Assembly (NCBI RefSeq): GCF_000425165.1
Contig: NZ_KE384319.1
Coordinates: 558,001 to 622,000, forward strand
Origin: Photobacterium halotolerans DSM 18316
Lineage (GTDB): Bacteria; Pseudomonadota; Gammaproteobacteria; Enterobacterales; Vibrionaceae
Length of the DNA: 64,000 bases
Direction of reading: 5' to 3'
Of this stretch, positions 9,576 to 16,294 are shown in pieces (the stretch's first letter is position 1; each line of letters starts with the position of its first letter). Made by a program: the position numbers and the translations under genes. Below the pieces are notes generated by a model. The model did not search any database and was not told the DNA's origin. It saw only the letters and a list, made by a program, of their open reading frames with translations.

Positions 9576-10160
9576 CGGGCATCCTTATTTGCACGATTCT
9601 CAAATAATTCAGCTATATCCGGGAGTTGTGTCTGTGCTTCTGGAATATCAAAAAGAATTCTTTGCGTAAGCCCCATTCTGCGAGCAAAGAGATTAGACGG
9701 AAACATTTCAATACCGTTATTCAGATCAGTCACCGCAGCATTGTAAGCACGCCGCGCTGCAGCGATCTGCTCTTCAGTCTCGTTAATGCTTCGTTGTAGT
9801 TGGCTGAAATTGTTGCTGGCTTTCAAGTCCGGGTAGGCTTCCACCATGATGTTAAAGCGAGAAAACACCTGATTCAGACGCCGGTCGAATTCAGTTTTTT
9901 TTTTCTCCAGTTGCCATATCGCTCTGAAACCTGGTCCGAAGTTCTGTCAGTTCGTTCAGTACTTCTCTTTCATGAGACATGTAAGCTTTGACCGTTTCCA
10001 CCATATTCGGAAGCAAATCAAAGCGCTTCTTTAACATCACATCAATTGTCGAATCAGCATTATCAACCTGATTCTTACGAGCAATCAGGCCATTGTAAAT
10101 AGCCACTCCAAGAAAGAGCACAACCACAATGAATCCAACAGCAAACCACATTCCCATCAT
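9572..10160 (-). pseudogene. lemA: lemA, split by a frameshift at an A10 run
   Basis: The LemA family has an N-terminal signal anchor and a helical cytoplasmic or periplasmic body; its function is poorly known. The first 89 codons (10160 down to the TGA at 9893-9891) hold the anchor (WFAVGFIVVVLFLGVAIYNG) and the block QVDNADSTIDVMLKKRFDLL. The rest (VEAYPDLKASNNFSQLQ to the stop at 9572) continues one base out of frame. The break falls in ten consecutive A on the coding strand (9895-9904). Nine A would give an uninterrupted LemA of about 195 residues. It may be a real mutation, a homopolymer sequencing error, or a site of polymerase slippage. Confidence 0.85.
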
Positions 10161-10326
10161 TATCTTCTCCTAAAATCATGATCAACTGGACAGTTTTTCA
10201 GAGTCCCCGACTGGAAAAACGGTTGAGGCCTTGAGGCACAGGAGGGTACAACATGACCGAATGACATTGGCACTGACAAAATGCCTGAAATCACAGTAAA
10301 AATGACGGTTTTATTGTCACTGGGCA

Positions 10327-10674
10327 CTAAGTCACAATCCCGCTATCTGTACCCACTGCAACGTTAGGGCGTGCCAGCGTGACTGGCTCTCGTTTCGGTA
10401 ATCGCTTTTTTCCTTTGCGCCTCATATTGAGCTTGAGTGAGCAGTAAACACGGTAAACTCGCTTGTGGTTCCATAGATATCCCCAGCGTCTGAGAACTTT
10501 AAATAACTTGCCAAAACCATAAGCAGGATATCGCTCTACGGCTTCTTGCAGCTTGGCGATGACCTTATCATTTCGGTGAGGGTCTGGTTGATATCGATAG
10601 ACAGAATCACTGATGCCAACTGCGCGGCAGGCCATTCTGAGGCTGACCCGAAATTGCTGACGAACATACTCCAC
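10327..10674 (-). pseudogene. IS3-family transposase OrfB, 5' fragment
   Basis: 115 codons of the OrfB N-terminal region, with the helix-turn-helix stretch SLRMACRAVGISDSVYRYQP and the block YPAYGFGKLFKVLRRWGYLW. The homology ends around RPN; the normal continuation (WSMDF and the DDE integrase core) is missing and unrelated residues lead to a stop. In IS3 elements OrfB is made by a -1 frameshift from orfA. The slippery A7G motif is present on the coding strand (A-run at 10705-10711), and the -1 frame is open through to this fragment. Confidence 0.85.
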
Positions 10675-10697
10675 TAGTTCGCGTTTAACCGCTGGCT

Positions 10698-10970
10698 TTA
10701 CAGCTTTTTTTCCAGAATATCTTTCACAATACGGTGCTCCTCAAGGCTGAGGTCAGCGAACATCTGCTTGAGTCGGCGATTTTCATCTTCAAGCTCTTTC
10801 AGCCGCTTCACATCGGACGCTTCCATACCACCATATTTCGATTTCCAGTTGTAATAGGTAGCGTCAGAGATACCGTATTCACGACATACTTCGTTGACCT
10901 TACGGCTAGCCTCCACTTCCTTCAGGATCTTAACGATCTGTGTTTCTGTGTAGCGTGATTTTTTCATCAT
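10698..10970 (-). CDS. IS3-family transposase OrfA
   Basis: A 90-residue DNA-binding subunit. It has a helix-turn-helix at about 8-45 (TETQIVKILKEVEAS, REYGISDATYYNWKSKYGG) followed by a leucine-zipper-like coiled coil (MEASDVKRLKELEDENRRLK). The length is that of intact IS407-type OrfA proteins. The ATG is at 10970. Without OrfB it cannot catalyse transposition, but it may still bind IS ends. Confidence 0.9.
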   Translation of the reverse strand: MMKKSRYTETQIVKILKEVEASRKVNEVCREYGISDATYYNWKSKYGGMEASDVKRLKELEDENRRLKQMFADLSLEEHRIVKDILEKKL

Positions 10971-11010
10971 GCGCTCTCCGTTTATTTCAGTGTAAACGGA
11001 AAAGCTCTAA

Positions 11011-11117
11011 TTACTAGCGACATGTTTTTCGGGGAGGGTTTCATACTGTTATCTCAAAGACGAGGTTAGTCAAGAAATGTTACTAGCGAAGACATTAATT
11101 GCTCTAGTAACGAGCAA
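11011..11117. repeat. Short repeats between the IS remnant and the AT-rich cassette
   Basis: TTACTAGCGA occurs at 11011-11020 and again at 11080-11089. A hairpin, TTGCTC (11099-11104) with GAGCAA (11112-11117), follows. These may be the outer end of the IS, an insertion scar, or operators for the cassette; the sequence alone does not decide. Confidence 0.4.
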
Positions 11118-11237
11118 TCAACTAAGTCCTGATAAAAAAGAAAAATTTCAAAATTTTGATGTTTGTCACGGAAGGAGAAATCCTGCCTTTTCCTATCTAA
11201 CAACTACATTAAAAACAGAGTCTTATGCTACAATTTG

Positions 11238-12479
11238 ATGCGAGATAGTAACGACCTAATTTTGAGGGACATTGTGAAAATACAAATATTAGATGAAAAA
11301 AAAGAAGGCAATGCTACTTGTTATTTATGCAAAGCTGAACTTAAAGAATATATTGAATCACTTCCTGAAGATTATAAAGACTGGGATATTCAGCGTGGAA
11401 TTATAAGTAATTCCTATTTAGACAAAATGATTGACACTGTTCTAGAAGATAAACACATACCTCCAATCGTCTTAATCTCCGACAATTTAAATCTAACAGA
11501 ACTAACAATTGAAGATTTTAATATATTAGATGGACTTCAAAGAACATATCGATTAAAGGTTATCTTTGACAGTATTTTATTTTTAAAATCAAAATTAGAA
11601 GAAGACGATAATTTTATTAACATCCCTCCACTATCTTTATCTCGAAATCATTCGGATGAGATTCAACGCTCAGGTGCATCAGCAAGTGTTATCAGAAGAT
11701 TAATATCTGAAGTTAAATCTGGCAACACAAGTCTTGATGATATTTTTAAATCATTCCAATGGTTTGAAGTTTGGGTTAACTTAACCAAACCAGAACAAGT
11801 TGAAAAGATGATTATATTAAACGCAGGGCATAAGAACGTAAGTATAAAGCATCAAGCTGAAATTATATTTAGTATATTATATCCAGAGTTAAGAAGTGCA
11901 ACATCAGGAAATTTAGAAATAATTAGAGAAAGAGACATCAATCTTGTCACATTCAGTAAAAAAAGATCCGTAGGCCAATTCCATTTGTCACACTTGGTGT
12001 CATCTTTAGCTTCATTGGAACTTTCTAAGCCTGTTACTTTAAATTCCAACTTTATTCAAAAACTACAAAATGACGATATTACTCTTAAAAGCTCTTACAT
12101 TGAGATAAAGGAGTTATGTAAATTCCTTGCTGATTTTGACATTAAAGTTCAAGAACAATTTGGTGACGAGTCATTGAGATGGCTTGGAAAGGACGTTGTT
12201 CTTTCAGGCATTTTTGGTGCTATTGGCAAGCGCGCATCAGAACTTAACCATTCATTAACTGATGAAATGGGATTATCTAGAAAAATTATATTTGATAACA
12301 TTAAGAACTTAAATATAACCGATTTTGAATCAACACGAAACAATGTTGATTTATCTAAAGTAAATATCGGAGACATCAACAAAAAAGCTGTTTATACCGC
12401 TATTTATGATTTCCTTAACACCCCTAAAAATGTAATAAATTGGGGTAAATACTTCAAAGAAGGTTTTAATAATGACTAA
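11238..12479 (+). CDS. ParB/DUF262-like (DGQQR-motif) protein, first gene of a two-gene cassette
   Basis: A 413-residue AT-rich gene. The N-terminal third resembles the ParB/DUF262 superfamily: WDIQRG (about residue 50), then IPPIVLI and the signature ILDGLQRTYRLK (about 96-107), the counterpart of the DGQQR motif that binds or hydrolyses nucleotides in this superfamily. A later block, NAGHKNVSIKHQAEIIF, is like the N-x-x-x-K region of DGQQR/DndB-type proteins. No restriction-nuclease domain is visible. Its last 8 bases overlap the next gene, so the two are coupled. The start is uncertain: ATG 11238 lacks a good ribosome site, and an upstream in-frame TTG at 11163 exists. The family assignment rests on motifs only. 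Confidence 0.62.
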   Translation: MRDSNDLILRDIVKIQILDEKKEGNATCYLCKAELKEYIESLPEDYKDWDIQRGIISNSYLDKMIDTVLEDKHIPPIVLISDNLNLTELTIEDFNILDGLQRTYRLKVIFDSILFLKSKLEEDDNFINIPPLSLSRNHSDEIQRSGASASVIRRLISEVKSGNTSLDDIFKSFQWFEVWVNLTKPEQVEKMIILNAGHKNVSIKHQAEIIFSILYPELRSATSGNLEIIRERDINLVTFSKKRSVGQFHLSHLVSSLASLELSKPVTLNSNFIQKLQNDDITLKSSYIEIKELCKFLADFDIKVQEQFGDESLRWLGKDVVLSGIFGAIGKRASELNHSLTDEMGLSRKIIFDNIKNLNITDFESTRNNVDLSKVNIGDINKKAVYTAIYDFLNTPKNVINWGKYFKEGFNND

Positions 12480-13848
12480 TTTAGAAACCCTCTACGATCT
12501 GACATTAAATTATATCTCGAGCCTAGTTAATGGTGAACATTTTGATACATTAACTAAATCTATCGAAGACGAATCTCGCATAGAAAGTATAATGAAATTT
12601 GTTGAAGATCTAAAAACAATAGAAAGCAATCTAACTAAATCTAAGAATGACAATGTAGTTAACCGGAATACATTAGATTATGCAAGAATTATAGCCCACA
12701 ATAAGGGATACCTTCCTGACGCGACTGAGTATAGTAAAATTATCGCAATTTTAAAGCTTCAATCTCTTTTTTCTCCAGAGATTGAATTTGTTGATGATAA
12801 TGAAAACATCATTAATTATCATGATTTTGACAGCATTACTGAAATAGATAACATTATATCACTAAACAATTATTACTATTCAGTAGAAAACCAAAGCTTA
12901 GACAATGCGCTCATTTTCATTAATTTAAGTGATAAAGAAAAAATACTTGACATTGTTAATAGTGAAAAGCTAACAAATAAATTATTATTTCTAATAATTA
13001 ACTCAATAACAAATTCAGACTTTGGGAACTTAGAACGAATTATTATATATAAAAAAACGGGTACCCATAATAAAAACAACGTCATCTCAGCATTGAAATT
13101 ACACATTGTTTCTTCTGGCCAAGCATATCACAATATTAAACGAGCTCCATCTGGTGTTAATGAACAAATCCTCGAAAAAATAACTATTAACAAACCTTAT
13201 CAACAGTTCAATGACACTTTACTTATCTTAAGCGAATACAATAGTAGAGAAGAGCTGCTAAATAAATATTTAAGTCTATATCATGTCATTGAAAATTTTA
13301 TGTACAAACTGCCACTTGTAAAACTCAGCCAATTTAAACAGGGAGAAATGTTTTCAATAAGAGACTTCCGAGACATGTATAGCTCTATTGAAGATAAAGA
13401 ATTACCTTCCCTTACGAATCTGCTCTCTGTAATCTTCCCATATCATAAAGAAAGTGAAAATCTAGAGCTATTAAATTTAAAGGAAAGCCTTAGAAATTTA
13501 GTAGAAAGTGGAGATTTAAATGAGGACGAATTTAATAAATCACTAGTTAAACTAGGCATAAAGACCAAAAAGACTCAATATACATATGAAAGCTTGATGG
13601 ACATGAACGGTGGCGCTCTGACTAGTTTTTTAGAAGTGTATTCAAAAATTGTGTACTCAGTAAGAAACTCAATCGTGCACAATAAAGAGACAGAGTTTCA
13701 TTTATCCAATGAAAATTTAACACATAGCATGGAGCTTATCATTTCAAAGTTCATCATAAATAACATTGAACCCATGCTGTATAATCTTATATCAGAGCAA
13801 AATGAACATGTCTGGTATTCCCATTCTGAAATAAAGCTCTATGCATGA
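12472..13848 (+). CDS. HEPN-motif protein, second gene of the cassette (putative RNase effector)
   Basis: A 458-residue protein, AT-rich like its partner and with no named family that I recognise. Near the C-terminus it carries SVRNSIVHNKETEFHLS with the R-x4-H pattern (Arg398, His403), in a predicted helix pair: the hallmark of HEPN ribonucleases found in toxin-antitoxin, abortive-infection and CRISPR effectors. The rest is helical and charged, with no membrane segments. It starts inside the end of the ParB/DUF262-like gene (12472-12479), implying one regulated unit. HEPN proteins are known beside DUF262-like ATPases in predicted defence loci. RNase activity here is inference. Confidence 0.6.
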   Translation: MTNLETLYDLTLNYISSLVNGEHFDTLTKSIEDESRIESIMKFVEDLKTIESNLTKSKNDNVVNRNTLDYARIIAHNKGYLPDATEYSKIIAILKLQSLFSPEIEFVDDNENIINYHDFDSITEIDNIISLNNYYYSVENQSLDNALIFINLSDKEKILDIVNSEKLTNKLLFLIINSITNSDFGNLERIIIYKKTGTHNKNNVISALKLHIVSSGQAYHNIKRAPSGVNEQILEKITINKPYQQFNDTLLILSEYNSREELLNKYLSLYHVIENFMYKLPLVKLSQFKQGEMFSIRDFRDMYSSIEDKELPSLTNLLSVIFPYHKESENLELLNLKESLRNLVESGDLNEDEFNKSLVKLGIKTKKTQYTYESLMDMNGGALTSFLEVYSKIVYSVRNSIVHNKETEFHLSNENLTHSMELIISKFIINNIEPMLYNLISEQNEHVWYSHSEIKLYA

Positions 13849-13853
13849 GAAAG

Positions 13854-13882
13854 TAAGGCGGCTTAACACCGCCTTATCTTTA
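13854..13882 (+). terminator. Terminator of the ParB/DUF262-HEPN cassette
   Basis: TAAGGCGG (13854-13861) pairs with CCGCCTTA (13869-13876), followed by a T-rich stretch. It is placed 6 bases after the HEPN gene stop and closes the two-gene unit. Confidence 0.75.
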
Positions 13883-13943
13883 TTCCCAACTAATTGAATA
13901 TTATCTCCTCCCCATGATCCTTCAAAAGTGGGCTGATTAATAC

Positions 13944-14531
13944 CTACGCCACCTCAGCCTCACGTTCTTCCCGTTCTACCCTACTTTGTAGTGCCAGCAT
14001 GGCGGCAGTGCGTTGTCCGGTGAGCCAGTCGACCAGTTTCTGCAACACTGTCTGATAGCGTTTGAACCGAGAATAAGTGATCGGCATTGTTTGGCAGAAA
14101 ACGGCGAAGCGGGTTTCGCAGGTCCAGGCGATACGGCCTTCGTTGCAGGCCGGGCACTTGCGGGTGACTTGCTGCTTGTTGGTCACCTTACTGCTTCCGT
14201 TGCACTCCGGGCAAATCTGGCCGAACTGCTGGGTGGCTTCGGCCATTGCAGCCAGGCTCAGCGCATGAATGGCTTTTAGCGAATACACCCCGCGCCACTG
14301 TTCCATGGCTTGGGCGGCTTTCTGCCTGGTGATTTGATACAGAGACTTAGCCGACTCCCGATCTGCCATGCGTGCCACAAATATAACATGAAACCCGGCC
14401 GGGGATTCATGCCAGCTGATCCCTACAATCGCCAGTTGTTCTTCTACCGTCAGCAGCGCCCTGCCTCCGGTACTGGGGGCATAGTTAATGCCTTTCAGGC
14501 CAAACTTGCCTAATAGCTTTTCAATTCTCAT
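13944..14531 (-). CDS. Phage antitermination protein Q-like
   Basis: A 195-residue protein. A central zinc-binding pair, CPECNGSSKV and CPACNEGRI, resembles DnaJ zinc fingers and is typical of the lambdoid Q antiterminator family (Antiterm, PF03589). Flanking sequence (RQKAAQAMEQWRGVYSLKAI, SRFKRYQTVLQKLVDWL) is helical and basic. Q proteins let RNA polymerase read through into phage late genes. Its ATG overlaps the methylase stop (ATGA at 14528-14531), so it is the last gene of a three-gene phage unit. No late genes follow; the AT-rich cassette sits there instead. Confidence 0.7.
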   Translation of the reverse strand: MRIEKLLGKFGLKGINYAPSTGGRALLTVEEQLAIVGISWHESPAGFHVIFVARMADRESAKSLYQITRQKAAQAMEQWRGVYSLKAIHALSLAAMAEATQQFGQICPECNGSSKVTNKQQVTRKCPACNEGRIAWTCETRFAVFCQTMPITYSRFKRYQTVLQKLVDWLTGQRTAAMLALQSRVEREEREAEVA

Positions 14532-15160
14532 GCTGCTGCCTCCAGCTTTTCCCGAAAGTTGATCGTTAAGTCTTCCGCTATCCCGCGCTTAAACCGAATC
14601 CGCTGGGTTGTGGGGAAATAGCCAGGCGTGAACAGTACAAACACACTGCCGAAGTTCACGCCTTTCTTTTGGGTTATGCCATCTGTTTTCAGGAAGTTGT
14701 AACGCCCGTCTGGCTCGTACACAGCAGCCGCCACACCTTCAATGCCCTGTTGCCACCATCCGGTTAATGGCTCATAGGGCAACAACATCATGCCCGGGTT
14801 TCCGGCTCTGGCCTCAGCTGCTGCTTTAGAAACGAACTGCATCTTCATATCAAACGGCGGGTTACACCACCAGTGCGGCTCCCATGCTTGCTGCAAGGCA
14901 TCGAACCCTACAATTTTGGCGTGCGGGTTAAAGAAGGTATTTCCAAAACCTGTCCCGCGTTTGAAGTAGTTCCCGGCCTTTTCTTCAAGCCATTCCAGCG
15001 ATGTATAGAACCTGTTAACCTTGGCGGTTTCCGGTTCCGCGCACACATCAAGGTTGAACTCACGGCCATACAGGGCTTTGGCATCCCAAAAGCATTTCCA
15101 CTGCGTGCCCCAGCGGTTTTTATCGTCCACGGTAGTACGGGACCGAATCAGAATTGCCAT
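14528..15160 (-). CDS. Phage DNA N6-adenine methyltransferase (Dam, PF05869 type)
   Basis: A 210-residue protein of the phage Dam family. Visible features are WGTQWKCFWDAKALYGREFN at the start, LDVCAEPETAK (cofactor region), the catalytic WWCNPPFD (NPPF in place of DPPY) and MMLLPYEPLTGWW. The enzyme puts N6-methyl groups on adenine, often protecting phage DNA from restriction. The start at 15160 shares an A with the stop of the upstream gene (TAATG). A longer reading to 15253 is unlikely, because it would overlap that gene by 90 bases. No cognate nuclease is seen. Confidence 0.88.
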   Translation of the reverse strand: MAILIRSRTTVDDKNRWGTQWKCFWDAKALYGREFNLDVCAEPETAKVNRFYTSLEWLEEKAGNYFKRGTGFGNTFFNPHAKIVGFDALQQAWEPHWWCNPPFDMKMQFVSKAAAEARAGNPGMMLLPYEPLTGWWQQGIEGVAAAVYEPDGRYNFLKTDGITQKKGVNFGSVFVLFTPGYFPTTQRIRFKRGIAEDLTINFREKLEAAA

Positions 15161-15477
15161 TACGCTGCCCTCGCCTGTTCTTCCTGTGCCGCTTCCACAC
15201 GCAGCCAGATATCCGATTCGCGTACTCGTGGCCGCAGCTGATGGCGTGCCCATGGTGAATACCGGTTCAACAGTTCCAACAACAGATCAACCTTGTCTGA
15301 TGGCACACCAAAATTCCGCCACTTCACCACATCCAATGACAGCACATTACAGTGCTCGGCTATCAGCTTAATGGCCGGACGGTATTCAATGCCTTCAAAC
15401 ATAGCCACATGCCGAATGGCGGCACGAACGGCCAGCCCACGAAGTGCCAGTAACATTGCTTCTTGCTGCTCGTTCAT
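15160..15477 (-). CDS. Hypothetical phage protein
   Basis: A 105-residue protein of unknown function. The chosen start (15477) has GGAGAAAGCAGC before it and overlaps the stop of a preceding reading frame (ATGA). The sequence is mainly helical (EAMLLALRGLAVRAAIRH, DKVDLLLELLNRYSPWARH), without membrane segments or Cys motifs. Tight overlaps on both sides show it belongs to the same phage operon as the methylase and Q-like genes, where small replication or regulation genes are usual. Confidence 0.65.
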   Translation of the reverse strand: MNEQQEAMLLALRGLAVRAAIRHVAMFEGIEYRPAIKLIAEHCNVLSLDVVKWRNFGVPSDKVDLLLELLNRYSPWARHQLRPRVRESDIWLRVEAAQEEQARAA

Positions 15478-15551
15478 GCTGCTTTCTCCATGTGTTTGTT
15501 GCGGCGGTAGCTGGACCAGTTGAAGCTCAGCCACGCGCCGCCGTCTTCCAT
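15474..15551 (-). pseudogene. 3' remnant of a small phage gene at a deletion junction
   Basis: A frame ending SFNWSSYRRNKHMEKAA finishes with a TGA that overlaps the ATG of the next gene, as the other genes of this operon do. Upstream of about 15551-15590 the sequence switches to integrase coding on the opposite strand. The 5' part of this gene appears to have been removed by the deletion that truncated the integrase. Confidence 0.45.
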
Positions 15552-16290
15552 AGGACGATCAACGGCTATTGATTGGTCTGAAGGAACTAAAGGAAGACAA
15601 ACACCCCCACTCTCACAGTCGGAATATGAGCGCATCATTAGTGCATGCTTAAACGAGCAAGACAAGAACTTTTGGCAACTAGCCGTTTACACAGGCATGA
15701 GGCATGGCGAGTTGCTGGCACTGGCCTGGGAAGATGTAGACTTAAAAGCTGGCGTCATTCATGTTCGCCGAAACCTGACACTTGAGGGCCGGTTCAAATT
15801 ACCTAAGACAGTCTCAGGTGAACGTACAATCAACCTGTTAGCGCCAGCAGTTGAAGCGCTGAAAAGGCAACAGGCATTGACCCTGATGTATCCATCAATA
15901 GAAATTGATGTATTACAGCGGGAACATGGTAAAATCATCCGCTTTTTTATACGCCCTGTATTTTCACCGCGAGTAACGGCAACAAGAGAGACGAAGGCAT
16001 ACTACTTCCATACCAGTATCCACGATAAATGGACTGGCGTGTGCAGGCGCTCAAAAGTACCGTATCGCAAACCGTATCAAACACGCCATACTTATGCGTG
16101 CTGGATGCTATCTGCAGGGGCAAATCCGACATTTATTGCTAAGCAAATGGGGCATTCTAGTGCTAAGGAAATTTATCAAACATATGGCGATTGGGTGAGT
16201 GACCACACTGCTGATCAGCTGCAGCTGCTGAACAACACTTACGGCAAGAATGCCCCCTATATGCCCCCAAACAAGAAAGAGCAACAGTAA
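15520..16290 (+). pseudogene. Phage tyrosine integrase, N-terminally truncated
   Basis: Integrase homology starts at about residue 28 (PPLSQSEYERII), so the arm-binding domain and most of the core-binding domain are missing. The catalytic domain is present: TGMRHGELLALAWEDVDL with the first Arg, KTVSGERTINLL, the box YQTRHTYACW (usual His replaced by Tyr, as in some relatives), and GHSSAKEIYQTYGDW with the Tyr nucleophile. The first 27 codons are read antisense through phage genes, so the ORF is a junction product. Its stop lies 5 bases before ygiQ, as expected for an integrase next to its attachment site. It is unlikely to be active. Confidence 0.8.
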
Positions 16291-16294
16291 GCAC

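Larger units (their letters stand above)
10327..11000 (-). mobile_element. Truncated IS3-family insertion sequence (IS407-like group)
   Basis: It contains a complete orfA and the first third of orfB, which stops before the DDE catalytic core. The transposition end beyond orfB is lost near 10330-10365, where IS-like coding stops and lemA upstream DNA begins. Terminal inverted repeats could not be identified with confidence, so the outer limits are approximate. A 7-base inverted repeat (CCGTTTA at 10978-10984, TAAACGG at 10993-10999) lies just upstream of orfA. The element cannot transpose on its own. Confidence 0.8.

Noticed and set aside
14528-15253. DNA adenine methylase and the AT-rich cassette as one restriction-modification system
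   Set aside because: The methylase belongs to the overlapping phage operon on the other strand with normal composition; no restriction nuclease motif is visible in the cassette.
16250-16294. Extended N-terminus for ygiQ
   Set aside because: Those 15 codons are the end of the integrase gene read in another frame; YgiQ homology begins at the ATG at 16295.
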